24,185 nt of DNA from a virus. Where the stretch lies: the IMG/VR virus record IMGVR_UViG_3300032954_000524, positions 1 to 24,185 of that record; one strand, written 5' to 3'. Positions 6,285 through 13,275 of the stretch are shown in pieces (the first letter of the stretch is position 1; the number at the start of each line of letters is the position of its first letter). Made by a program: the position numbers and the translations under genes. The notes beneath the pieces are model-generated. The model did no database searches. It was not told the origin of the DNA and was given only the letters and a program-made list of their open reading frames with translations.

Positions 6285-6812
6285 ATGATCCCTTACCCCG
6301 GCTTCGACCGCGAATTGTACATCTCGACCCTCGCCGACTTAAAAATGCAGATCGGCATACAGCAGGAGTTTGAGCAATCCCTCGAACGCAAGCTCGAACA
6401 ACTGCGGGAAATGGAAAACAGCAGCGGCACGCTCGCCCAGGAGCTACTCTGCATCGCGCAAATCGAGTTTCTACTCATCAGCTCCCGTCAGGTGCGCATG
6501 GGATATGAAGCGCAGGCGCGGAACATGGAGCGGATAATTGATTCTCCTCCTCCCATTTCTTTTCCTGCTCCCGCCCTCACTTTTGGCCCCGGCTTCGGCC
6601 CCCGGCTGCCCACGCGCGACGATGGCAACGTCACAACCGACTGGGCTTGCACGGCGTGCGGCGCAACCGGAAGCCTTGAGCACGCGCCGGATATCTGCTT
6701 CTCCAATGTGTGTATCCTGGTTAGGCATTCCTGCCCCCGGCAAGGCGATTTTGACGGCCTGAAGATTTCGCTTACCCTTACCCCAGCACCCATGCCCAAG
6801 GATCTCCGATGA
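6285..6812 (+). CDS. Coiled-coil protein with C-terminal cysteine cluster
   Basis: This is a 175-residue protein I do not recognise. Residues 15-85 are predicted helical with heptad-like charge (QQEFEQSLERKLEQLREMENS), followed by a Pro-rich linker (about 88-110). The C-terminus has five cysteines, one CxxC pair followed by three scattered ones (WACTACG near residue 121, then DICFSNVC and HSC), which could bind zinc. No ribosome binding site precedes the ATG; a promoter 8 nt upstream suggests leaderless translation. It overlaps the next gene by ATGA, so the two are coupled. It may be a small DNA- or protein-binding regulator. Confidence 0.6.
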   Translation: MIPYPGFDRELYISTLADLKMQIGIQQEFEQSLERKLEQLREMENSSGTLAQELLCIAQIEFLLISSRQVRMGYEAQARNMERIIDSPPPISFPAPALTFGPGFGPRLPTRDDGNVTTDWACTACGATGSLEHAPDICFSNVCILVRHSCPRQGDFDGLKISLTLTPAPMPKDLR

Positions 6813-7078
6813 AGCACAAACGCACAAACACCACCGTTGCCACCGCCGCCACCGCCGCCGCCAATCCCTACCCCCCGCGGCGCCGCGCCCTCCCCGTCCC
6901 CAAGCAAATCCGCTGGGCCGCGGAAGTATGGATGGACATTTTCCACGACACCCTTCTCGCCCTCCTCAACCCTGAAGCCCGGCTTGACGAGAATATTACC
7001 CGTGTAAAAATGGCGCGCACCATTGCTGATTTGGCGCTGGAAGAGTGCGAGGAGAGATGGCCGGAGGTGAGGGTGTGA
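6809..7078 (+). CDS. Hypothetical protein, basic N-terminus and helical body
   Basis: This 89-residue protein starts within the stop of the previous gene (ATGA). The first 35 residues are Thr/Ala/Arg/Pro-rich and basic. Residues 36-86 are likely two helices (WAAEVWMDIFHDTLLALL and ARTIADLALEECEERW). No catalytic motif is visible and I do not recognise the family. Its position in a run of small phage genes suggests an early or accessory role. Confidence 0.55.
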   Translation: MKHKRTNTTVATAATAAANPYPPRRRALPVPKQIRWAAEVWMDIFHDTLLALLNPEARLDENITRVKMARTIADLALEECEERWPEVRV

Positions 7079-7100
7079 GCAAGAGCAAGGGTGTAAGCAA

Positions 7101-7262
7101 GTGAGCAAGCGCGGCAATCCCGTATCCCGTGCCAAACGCCGATTTCTGCGCGAGCACCGTGCTTCAAAGAGGGGTTCATGGGCATGCGTGAATTGCGGTG
7201 GAAGGCATGCATACAGGGAAAGGTGCCCGGTTCAAACAAAAAGTGAGGGAAAGGAGGCTTAA
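7101..7262 (+). CDS. Small basic zinc-knuckle-like protein
   Basis: This is a 53-codon frame starting with GTG and filling an otherwise empty gap of 186 nt. The product begins VSKRGNPVSRAKRRFLREHR and contains WACVNCGGRHAYRERCP, a C-x2-C-x3-H-x5-C arrangement that resembles a CCHC knuckle. It is strongly basic, as expected for a nucleic-acid-binding peptide. Its stop (7260-7262) lies 2 nt before the next ATG. The ribosome binding site is weak, so expression is not certain. Confidence 0.5.
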   Translation: MSKRGNPVSRAKRRFLREHRASKRGSWACVNCGGRHAYRERCPVQTKSEGKEA

Positions 7263-7264
7263 AA

Positions 7265-7474
7265 ATGCCGATGGAAATGCAGGTTTGTGCGTATTGCGCT
7301 ATGGAGTGTGATTCAGGCGACACGGATTTTGTGGAGGTGGACGGCTTCCCTTTTTGCTCCCAGGAGTGTGCGGACGCTTACGCGGAGGACGAAGAGGAAG
7401 AGGACGATGAGGGTTATGAAGACGAAGATGAAGATGAGGACGAAGATGAGGATGAGGACGAGGACGAAGAATAA
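7265..7474 (+). CDS. Zinc-finger protein with acidic tail
   Basis: This 69-residue protein has a strong ribosome binding site (AAAGGAGG 7 nt upstream). CAYC (residues 8-11) and CSQEC (31-35), plus Cys15, can form a small zinc site similar to TRASH or MYM-type fingers. Residues 40-69 are almost only Asp and Glu, encoded by GAAGAT/GAGGAC tandem repeats, and could mimic nucleic acid or bind a basic partner such as the basic peptide encoded just upstream. The stop overlaps the next ATG (TAATG). The function is unknown. Confidence 0.65.
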   Translation: MPMEMQVCAYCAMECDSGDTDFVEVDGFPFCSQECADAYAEDEEEEDDEGYEDEDEDEDEDEDEDEDEE

Positions 7475-7887
7475 TGAATAACATTGCCAATCCCGCGAAC
7501 CCCGCGAACCCCGCGAACTCCTCGAACCCCGCGAACCCTCTCTACCATATCGATTTCGCTTCCGTCCGCATCCGCCCCGGCAAGATCGTCCTTGACATCG
7601 ATCCCCTGCCCGACCGCTGCGGCTCCCTCCACATCCCGGACACCGCCCGCGAGCAGAAGCCCACCGATATCTCCCACACCGCGCGCATTGTGGCGATCGG
7701 CTACGGGCCGTTTCGCGAGTACGACACGGAAAAAAAGAAATGGCTCCCTTACCCCGGATTGCTGGCGCAGGATACCCGCCCCGGCGACCAGGTTGTTTTC
7801 CGCATGCTCATGTCTGATCTGAACCAGGGACGCATCTTTACCGATGTGCGCCGGATTGACGCGGTGATTGAGCATGCAGGCAGTTAA
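7474..7887 (+). CDS. GroES-like co-chaperonin
   Basis: This is a 137-residue protein. Residues 1-22 are an Asn-Pro-Ala repeat tail. The rest reads like the GroES beta-barrel: FASVRIRPGKIVLDIDPLPDRCGSLHIPDTAREQKPTDISHTARIVAIGYG, then a loop with extra residues (PFREYDTEKKKWLPYPG) and DTRPGDQVVFR. The segment HIPDTAREQKPTDISHT corresponds to the mobile loop that contacts GroEL. Phages such as T4 (gp31) carry such subunits to help the host chaperonin fold capsid protein. It is linked by TAATG to the zinc-finger gene and overlaps the methyltransferase gene by 14 nt. Confidence 0.75.
   Translation: MNNIANPANPANPANSSNPANPLYHIDFASVRIRPGKIVLDIDPLPDRCGSLHIPDTAREQKPTDISHTARIVAIGYGPFREYDTEKKKWLPYPGLLAQDTRPGDQVVFRMLMSDLNQGRIFTDVRRIDAVIEHAGS
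7492..7536 (+). repeat. 9-nt tandem repeat encoding Asn-Pro-Ala
   Basis: There are five copies of CCCGCGAAC, the fourth diverged to TCCTCGAAC. They encode the NPANPANPANSSNPA tail of the GroES-like protein. Such a short in-frame repeat can vary in copy number by slippage without breaking the gene. Confidence 0.85.
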
Positions 7888-8644
7888 TCAATTGACTGCC
7901 GCTCCTCCCGCTCCCATTCCCGGAATCGCCGAGGATCTTGCCCGCCAGCTCACCGGCATCAACAAAATCGACCCCATCGAAGACCCCAGCCGCTACGATT
8001 TACGCTTAAACGGCGGGGACTGGCCGATCAGCGATCCCGAAGCCCTTACGATGATCGGGATGCAGCGCATGCGCAACATCTACACCCTTACCGCCGATCT
8101 GCTCTCCCGCCGCGTACCCGGCAACTTCATGGAGTGCGGCGTGTGGCGCGGCGGCGCCGCGATTTACATGCGCAAGCTGCTTAACCTTTACGGCGGGGGT
8201 CAGGCGGATCGCTATGTGATCCTGGCCGATTCCTTTGAGGGCTTGCCTGTGATGGAAGCGCGCACCCACAGTGCCGATCATCTGGACTTTGGCTCGAACT
8301 CCGTGCTTGCAGTGAGTTTGTGGGAAGTTATGAAAAACTTTTCCTCAACCCCCGGTCCCGTCAAATGGCTTCCCGGCTGGTTTAAAGATACCCTTCCGGA
8401 TTTTGGCAACCGTGGGCTTGCGCCTCTTGCCTTGCTTCGCATCGATTGTGATTTGTACGAGTCTACGATGTGTTGTTTGGAAAATCTGTACCAGTACGTT
8501 TCATCTGGCGGCTACATTATCGTGGACGATTACGCCCTTTCCCCTTGCCGCATGGCGGTTGAGGAATTCCGCAGCACGGTTTCCCTTAACGACTCCCCGT
8601 TAATCAAAATCGATTGGACTGGGGTGTACTGGCGGAAACCCTGA
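7874..8644 (+). CDS. TylF/MycF-type SAM-dependent O-methyltransferase
   Basis: This is a 256-residue protein; I take the ATG at 7874 rather than the TTG at 7868. Motifs in order: FMECGVWRGGAA (85-96) for SAM binding, LADSFEGLP (118-125), LRIDCDLY (188-195) and YIIVDDY (214-220), the acidic metal-binding set of the macrocin O-methyltransferase family. These enzymes methylate sugar hydroxyls in a Mg-dependent way. In a phage the target might be a host surface glycan or a virion sugar, but no glycosyltransferase is nearby. It overlaps the GroES-like gene by 14 nt, so it is co-translated. The length is normal for the family. Confidence 0.82.
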   Translation: MQAVNQLTAAPPAPIPGIAEDLARQLTGINKIDPIEDPSRYDLRLNGGDWPISDPEALTMIGMQRMRNIYTLTADLLSRRVPGNFMECGVWRGGAAIYMRKLLNLYGGGQADRYVILADSFEGLPVMEARTHSADHLDFGSNSVLAVSLWEVMKNFSSTPGPVKWLPGWFKDTLPDFGNRGLAPLALLRIDCDLYESTMCCLENLYQYVSSGGYIIVDDYALSPCRMAVEEFRSTVSLNDSPLIKIDWTGVYWRKP

Positions 8645-8690
8645 GTTATTCGTATTGCATCCCGCCGCTTCCTATGACAGAATAACCCCC

Positions 8691-8933
8691 ATGAACATCC
8701 TGAAATACCTCAACCTTGCTCTCGAAGTCGCCGCTTCAGTCGAAGCCTTAATTAGCCTGTTTGCCGTCTCCGCTCCGGTCACAGGCCCGGCGATCTCCCT
8801 TGCCGTGCAGCCGGCGATCAGTGCCGTGCAAGCGGTGTTCCCGAAAGCGAACATTCCGCCCGCGCTCGTTACCGATGTGTGCGATGCTGCGGCGGATGCG
8901 ATTAATGCGTACTTTAAACGGACTGGCGCTTAA
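8691..8933 (+). CDS. Small hydrophobic hypothetical protein
   Basis: I choose the ATG at 8691, giving 80 residues. Residues 5-60 are Ala/Val/Leu-rich and amphipathic (LNLALEVAASVEALISLFAVSAP and ISLAVQPAISAVQAVF). This might be one or two weak membrane helices or a helical bundle; it is less hydrophobic than typical holins. The C-terminus is a polar helix (DVCDAAADAINAYFKRT). I do not recognise the family. Confidence 0.5.
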   Translation: MNILKYLNLALEVAASVEALISLFAVSAPVTGPAISLAVQPAISAVQAVFPKANIPPALVTDVCDAAADAINAYFKRTGA

Positions 8934-8971
8934 ACGGAACTGAGCACTGAGCATGGCGGCACACCCGGCTG

Positions 8972-10204
8972 ATGGATCTCGCTTTTTACAACGACAATGA
9001 CCCCTATTGCTGCCGATGGCTCGAAAGTCTCATCTCCGCTGGAGTTCTCCCTAACGGCGTCGTTGATTGCCGCCCGATCCAGAAAATCAAGCCAATCGAG
9101 CTCGCCCCTTACACCCAAGTCCATCTCTTCGCCGGGATGGGCGGATGGCCCTACGCTCTCGCCCTCGCCGGATGGCCCGCATCCCGCCGCGTCTGGACCG
9201 GCTCCTGTCCATGTCAACCTTTTTCCGTTGCCGGAAAGCGCGAAGGCACCCGCGACAAACGTCACCTCTGGCCGGTTATGCGCAATCTCATCCGGGACGC
9301 CGCCATCACCAAGCCTGCAACAATCTTTGGAGAACAGGTTGCGAGCAAGGCTGGACGTGAATGGTTCTCTGGAGTACGGGTTGATCTGGAAAAGCTGGGC
9401 TATGAAACGGGGTGCGCCGATTTGTGCGCTGCGGGCGTCGGCGCGCCGCACATCCGGCAAAGGCTTTACTGGGTGGCCCAGCGCAAGGGTCAGCGATGCG
9501 GGGAAAGCGGTACGCTCAACGGAAGGGGCACTGGCGGAAGTGAAACGGAAGGGTGGCCCGCAAGATTTGGGTTGCGCGGTAATGTTGACGGGCTGGCCCA
9601 GCGCACAGGCGCGGGATTACCGCAGCGGCAAAACGAAAATGGATTACGGGAACTCCCGGCCACTGAGCGAGATTGTGCAATTAGCGGGGTGGGCGTCGCC
9701 CAACGCGATCCCGGCGAACCGGGGCGGCTTGCAACGCAACCCCCAAAAAGCTCTCAACCGGAGAACGGAAGGGCACATGCTAAATCTGGATGATCAGGTG
9801 GTACTGGCAGGCTGGCCCTCCCCAATGGCGAGCACCCCAGGCACCGATTCCTACAATCCAGCGAGCAACAACGACAACAGCCGAAAGACGTCGCGGTTAG
9901 CGGGTTGGGCAACAGTACACATGGGGAGTTCTCTAACCCGCACCAAGTACGGCAAGCAACAATTGCCCAAACCCCACCCCCCGGACTCTCACGGCAATAC
10001 TGGGATGCCTGGGAAGCCCTCTACTGCCTCGACCACGCTTACCGCCGCACTAAACCCGGAGTTCACCCTCTGGCTCATGGGGTACGATCCCGTCTTCCTG
10101 TCCTACGCGCCTTAGGAAACACGCTTTGCATTCCCCTCGCCGTCGAGTTCATCTGTTCTTTTCTTGAAGCGGAAGCGAATATTACGGGCGTAAAGCGGGC
10201 GTAA
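8972..10204 (+). pseudogene. dcm: C5 cytosine DNA methyltransferase interrupted by in-frame TGA
   Basis: Frame from 8972: motif I FAGMGG (53-58), motif IV GSCPCQPFS with catalytic Cys81, motif VI as FGEQV (119-123), and motif VIII GAPHIRQRLYWVA (157-169). The variable target-recognition region then runs to a TGA at 9791-9793 (residue 274). Reading on in the same frame to 10204 there is no other stop, and the end has PLAHGVRSRLPVLRALGNTL, the motif X region of this family. So a methyltransferase of about 410 codons is cut by a single stop. The 273-residue product lacks motif X and may be inactive, unless the stop is read through, the two parts complement each other, or the TGA is a sequence error. 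The enzyme would methylate phage DNA against host restriction. Confidence 0.75.
8997..10115 (+). CDS. GWP-repeat protein overlapping the methyltransferase in another frame
   Basis: This 372-codon frame is offset by +1 from the methyltransferase and has no stop throughout. Its product carries WKSWAMKRGAPICALRASARRTSG, then five GWP/GWA segments (FTGWPSARVSD, LTGWPSAQARD, LAGWASPNA, LAGWPSPMAS, LAGWATVH) and ends LNPEFTLWLMGYDPVFLSYAP. I recognise this pattern from phage proteins often annotated near cytosine methyltransferases. The first 160 residues coincide with the methyltransferase catalytic region. Either it is an overprinted gene or a well-known shadow frame; staying open across the place where the methyltransferase frame is broken argues for selection. 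The start is uncertain and could be further downstream. Confidence 0.45.
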   Translation: MTPIAADGSKVSSPLEFSLTASLIAARSRKSSQSSSPLTPKSISSPGWADGPTLSPSPDGPHPAASGPAPVHVNLFPLPESAKAPATNVTSGRLCAISSGTPPSPSLQQSLENRLRARLDVNGSLEYGLIWKSWAMKRGAPICALRASARRTSGKGFTGWPSARVSDAGKAVRSTEGALAEVKRKGGPQDLGCAVMLTGWPSAQARDYRSGKTKMDYGNSRPLSEIVQLAGWASPNAIPANRGGLQRNPQKALNRRTEGHMLNLDDQVVLAGWPSPMASTPGTDSYNPASNNDNSRKTSRLAGWATVHMGSSLTRTKYGKQQLPKPHPPDSHGNTGMPGKPSTASTTLTAALNPEFTLWLMGYDPVFLSYAP

Positions 10205-10221
10205 AGCTCTAGCCCTACCCC

Positions 10222-10494
10222 TTAGTTGACCGCCGCGTGCACCAGAAAGCTGTACAAATCGTCCAGGCTGATATTAATCCGGTGCGCCATCGCTGCGGCA
10301 ACTTCGAGACTCGGCCGCCGTTTCCCCGCAAAAATAAAGCTGACATGCGACGGGTGCAAGCCTAGCGCCCTCGCAAACTGCCGCTGGTTTCTGACGGCAT
10401 GCGCGATTTTCCGTTTGGCCTGCTCGGTGGGCGGGCGGGGCACAACTGCCGTCCCCGCCACACTCATGGCTGTTATGGCTGTTCCCGCAGTCAT
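10222..10494 (-). CDS. XRE/Cro-type helix-turn-helix repressor
   Basis: This 90-residue protein is on the minus strand. Residues 36-85 hold the HTH: RNQRQFARALGLHPSHVSFIFAGKRRPSLEVAAAMAHRINISLDDLYSFL, where FARALGL and HPSHVSFIFAGKRRP are the two DNA-recognition helices. There is no peptidase or dimerisation tail, so it is Cro-like in size. It is one of only two genes on this strand and is divergent from the replication operon, the usual layout of a lysogeny switch. No ribosome binding site precedes the ATG; the candidate promoter puts the transcript start at the ATG itself. A later start at residue 11 is possible. Confidence 0.78.
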   Translation of the reverse strand: MTAGTAITAMSVAGTAVVPRPPTEQAKRKIAHAVRNQRQFARALGLHPSHVSFIFAGKRRPSLEVAAAMAHRINISLDDLYSFLVHAAVN

Positions 10495-10500
10495 GCCCGC

Positions 10501-10529
10501 ATCTTACACCAAAAATCCCCATAAATCAA
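10501..10529 (-). promoter_or_regulatory. Candidate promoter of the repressor gene, leaderless
   Basis: On the minus strand, TTGATT (10529-10524) and TAAGAT (10506-10501) are spaced by 17 nt. The expected transcript start is at 10494, the A of the repressor ATG. The -10 box lies inside one copy of a 10-bp direct repeat, so bound repressor could control it. Confidence 0.42.
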
Positions 10530-10560
10530 CATTTAGGCACATGAAACCTCTCTTACACCA
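10502..10560 (+). repeat. Pair of 10-bp direct repeats in the switch region
   Basis: TCTTACACCA occurs at 10502-10511 and again at 10551-10560, 49 bp apart (between four and five helical turns). The first copy covers the repressor -10 box. They may be operators or contacts for a second regulator. Confidence 0.6.
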
Positions 10561-10613
10561 CTGGTAGCGTGGCACTAGCGTAGTACTTTCCTGAAAATTT
10601 TTCTTTTCGGTAT

Positions 10614-10630
10614 GTTGACTCTCAGTCAAC
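10614..10630. promoter_or_regulatory. Palindromic operator candidate
   Basis: GTTGACT-CTC-AGTCAAC is a perfect 7-bp inverted repeat with a 3-bp centre. Its left arm contains the -35 box of the rightward promoter, so a dimeric HTH repressor bound here would block transcription of the replication operon. Confidence 0.6.
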
Positions 10631-10644
10631 ACTCGCGTTACTAT
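10615..10644 (+). promoter_or_regulatory. Candidate rightward promoter of the replication operon
   Basis: TTGACT (10615-10620) and TACTAT (10639-10644) are spaced by 18 nt. Transcription would start near 10651, only about two bases before the GTG at 10653, which has no ribosome binding site. The -35 box lies in the palindrome at 10614-10630. Confidence 0.5.
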
Positions 10645-10652
10645 CTTTAACC

Positions 10653-11024
10653 GTGACACCCAACATTCCGCCAGAAGCCATCATCGCCCAGGCCCGCGAA
10701 GAACGCGCCAGAATCAGTTTGCGCCAGGAGGTTTCTACACGAGTAAAAACCATGCTCTCAACCGCGCGGGAGAAGCTGCGCGAGGGGCAGGCGCTCACGG
10801 CTACAGGGAACATGCTTGATGTGGTTACCGCCGTGGGGAAGGTGTGTGAGGCACTGGAGTGTTTTGTACTGAGTCAGGTGGAGCAGCTCCGGTTGAACGA
10901 TTCGGAAATGGCGGCGACGGCGGCGCGGCTGGATGAGGCGTTATCCCGCGCGAGTTCGCCAATCCTGCGTCCCACGCATTACAGCAGGCCCGGATCAGGC
11001 CCGGCAACGGGAGGCGCAAAATGA
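10653..11024 (+). CDS. Hypothetical helical protein, first gene of the replication operon
   Basis: This 123-residue protein starts with GTG and is nearly all helix (QAREERARISLRQEVSTRVKTMLSTAREKLREGQ; VGKVCEALECFVLSQVEQLRLND), with a polar Gly/Pro-rich tail. It has no motif I can name. It starts the operon right after the palindromic operator and is coupled to the next gene by ATGA. By position it would be an early gene; an anti-repressor or replication accessory role is possible but unsupported. Confidence 0.6.
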   Translation: MTPNIPPEAIIAQAREERARISLRQEVSTRVKTMLSTAREKLREGQALTATGNMLDVVTAVGKVCEALECFVLSQVEQLRLNDSEMAATAARLDEALSRASSPILRPTHYSRPGSGPATGGAK

Positions 11025-11656
11025 GCCGGCGCGCTGCAAACAATGACTACCCACCTAACGGTGCTGTCACCGCTTACCCCACGCCCCGCCCGGTTCCCAA
11101 TTCCCTCTCCGGCGTGCCTTACGTAGATGCAAACGAAGACGCCGGCGAGATCCCGCTCGACCAGATTGATTCTTTCGTCGTGCCTGCCCAGGATCAGAAC
11201 CACGTCTCCGAATCCGTTCACTTCCGCATTCCGCCTTACCTCAAACGTTACGCAAAAATCCTGGTCTCCTCAGGCCGCTTCCCTTATCTTGACATCGAAG
11301 ACCTGATCCGCCACGCCATTCTCAGGCATATCACCTGGTTGTGCTCCATCCGTACCACTCTCCCATTTCACATCCGCATCGGGCTCGCACAACAGGCCGA
11401 AGTCTGCGCCGACGATGAAATGCGCATGCAGGTCGAGCAAGCCTTTGCCCGCACCGAGGAGCGCATCAAATACCACATGGCCCGCGGAGATCAGGCGGAA
11501 GTGATACGCCTGTTGAACATGGTGAAGCAGCGCATGGACCAGGTGCATTCGAGCGCGCGCATGAGGGAGTGGAAAGAGAGATTTGAGAAAAGTTACGGGC
11601 AGTATCTTGCGGCGCACCGCATTGCACAATTGACCAATTCAGCAGGAGTGCAGTAA
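11021..11656 (+). CDS. Putative ribbon-helix-helix-like DNA-binding protein
   Basis: This is a 211-residue protein. After a disordered N-terminus (1-60), the segment SESVHFRIPPYLKRYAKILVSSGRFPYLDIEDLIRHAILRHI (64-105) has a strand followed by two helices, like a ribbon-helix-helix domain. The C-terminal half (about 118-205) is a long charged helix (DDEMRMQVEQAFARTEERIKYHMARGDQAEVIRLLNMVKQRM). It overlaps the previous gene by ATGA and precedes the helicase gene by 47 nt. It may be a transcription or replication regulator; family identity is not certain. Confidence 0.55.
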   Translation: MSRRAANNDYPPNGAVTAYPTPRPVPNSLSGVPYVDANEDAGEIPLDQIDSFVVPAQDQNHVSESVHFRIPPYLKRYAKILVSSGRFPYLDIEDLIRHAILRHITWLCSIRTTLPFHIRIGLAQQAEVCADDEMRMQVEQAFARTEERIKYHMARGDQAEVIRLLNMVKQRMDQVHSSARMREWKERFEKSYGQYLAAHRIAQLTNSAGVQ

Positions 11657-11703
11657 CCAGTAACCGTAACCCTAAACAAACCCTAAATCTCAAACCTCAA
11701 ACC

Positions 11704-13275
11704 GTGATTCCCTTCGCCACTCTTAACGAAATCGAACCCCGCGACCTGGGCATGCCCGCGCGCTTCCCCTCCTGGCGCCCGGGCCAGCTCCCCGCTCTTT
11801 ACCGCACCGCTGCTTCTCCTCACCGTTTTATCGCTCAGTGCGCCCCTACCGGCTTCGGCAAATCCCCTTACGCCGTCGCTTGCGCGCTTCTGTTCGGGGT
11901 GCGTTGTTGCATCCTCACCTCAACAAAAATTCTCCAACAGCAATACCTGAACGACTTCGCCGAATGCGGAATCACCGACATCCGCGGCCGGCACAATTAC
12001 CCATGCCCCATTGCCAAAGGCGCAACCTGCTCAGACGGCCGCATTCTCGGATGCAAAAACATCGAGTGCCCGCGCACGCTCGCGCTGATCCGCGCCAAGG
12101 AATCCCAGCTCGTCATCACCAACTACGCCTGTTACATGCATTCTTACGCGCACGGCGAAGGGTTAGGCGAGTTCGGCATGTTAGTGCTCGATGAGGCGCA
12201 CGGGATCGCGGATGAGTTGTGCTCCTTCCTTGAAATCACGATTGACCATGCGCAAAACGAATACATATACGGCATGCTTTCTCACCCGCCGCCTCATGCG
12301 CAGCCTTTGAAATCCTGGATTGATTGGGCGGCAGCCAGCATGCCCGAAGCCAGATCCCACCTTGACAGCCTCAAGGAGCAATCTGCATCCCTGCTCGTCA
12401 TCCGCGAGGCTGACCGTTTCCTTGACACCATCAGCAAACTCGCGGTGATCGGCGAGGACTGGATTTTAGATGAGCAGCCGGGTGTATCCTGCACCTTCGC
12501 CCCGCTCTGGCCCACCGAACACGCTGAGCAACTACTGTACCGCAACATCCCTAAAATCCTCCTCCTTTCCGCGACCATCGTGCGCAAATCGCTTGACATC
12601 ATCGGCGTGACTTCCTCAGACCGCGAATTTCTGGAGCAATCCCACACTTTCGACCCCAACCGCGCTCCCGTCTACCTGTTCGGCCCTTCGCGCATCGATT
12701 ACCGCTCGACCGAAGGCCAGCTCGCTGAATGGATTGGCCGCATGGACATGCTCATCTCGCGGCGGCTCGACCGCAAGGCGCTCATTCACACTATTTCTTA
12801 CGCGCGCCAAAAGGAAATCGTATCCCGTTCTCAGTACGCCCACTTCATCCTCGCTCCCGCATCCCACACCCTCAACACGGCAATTGAGGTTTTCCGCCAG
12901 TCACCACCGCCTAAGCTTCTCTCTTCCCCCGCTCTGACAACCGGGTACGATTTCCCCTTCCGGGACGCTGAATACCAATTCATCATGAAAATGCCTTTCA
13001 TCGATGGCCGCGGCGCCATCCTCAAGGCGCGCGCCGCCTCCGATCCGGACTATCTGCCTTACCTCACCGCTCAAATTCTGGTGCAGATGTGCGGCCGGAT
13101 CATGCGCGCGCCCAAAGATCGCGGCGAAACGATCATCCTTGACGCACATGCAAACTGGTTCACCAGAAAGCACCGCAATCTTTTGCCCTCCTGGTTCTCG
13201 CGGCAACTGCGCTACCCGGACGGTCCACCTATACCCCCGCCTGCGCTTACAGACGCAGACGTAACCGTAACCTAG
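11704..13275 (+). CDS. DinG/XPD-like superfamily 2 helicase with Fe-S cysteines
   Basis: This 523-residue protein has a GTG start. Walker A is APTGFGKS (47-54) and the DEAH box is VLDEAHG (161-167). Between them lie four cysteines, Cys101, Cys109, Cys117 and Cys122, spaced as in the 4Fe-4S domain of XPD/DinG helicases. Motif V is TTGYDFPF and motif VI is QMCGRIMRAPKDRGE (461-475). These enzymes unwind DNA 5'-3' and here would serve phage replication or recombination. The length is shorter than cellular DinG (about 700 residues) but fits phage versions. No ribosome binding site is evident before the start. Confidence 0.88.
   Translation: MIPFATLNEIEPRDLGMPARFPSWRPGQLPALYRTAASPHRFIAQCAPTGFGKSPYAVACALLFGVRCCILTSTKILQQQYLNDFAECGITDIRGRHNYPCPIAKGATCSDGRILGCKNIECPRTLALIRAKESQLVITNYACYMHSYAHGEGLGEFGMLVLDEAHGIADELCSFLEITIDHAQNEYIYGMLSHPPPHAQPLKSWIDWAAASMPEARSHLDSLKEQSASLLVIREADRFLDTISKLAVIGEDWILDEQPGVSCTFAPLWPTEHAEQLLYRNIPKILLLSATIVRKSLDIIGVTSSDREFLEQSHTFDPNRAPVYLFGPSRIDYRSTEGQLAEWIGRMDMLISRRLDRKALIHTISYARQKEIVSRSQYAHFILAPASHTLNTAIEVFRQSPPPKLLSSPALTTGYDFPFRDAEYQFIMKMPFIDGRGAILKARAASDPDYLPYLTAQILVQMCGRIMRAPKDRGETIILDAHANWFTRKHRNLLPSWFSRQLRYPDGPPIPPPALTDADVTVT

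Noticed and set aside
6488-7135. Minus-strand open frame of 215 codons
   Set aside because: It is antisense to two coupled + genes and has Gly runs caused by the GCC-rich + strand; no domain is seen.
7414-7875. Minus-strand frame starting in the acidic-tail repeat
   Set aside because: It is antisense to the GroES-like gene; a poly-Ser end from the GAGGAC repeat marks it as an artefact.
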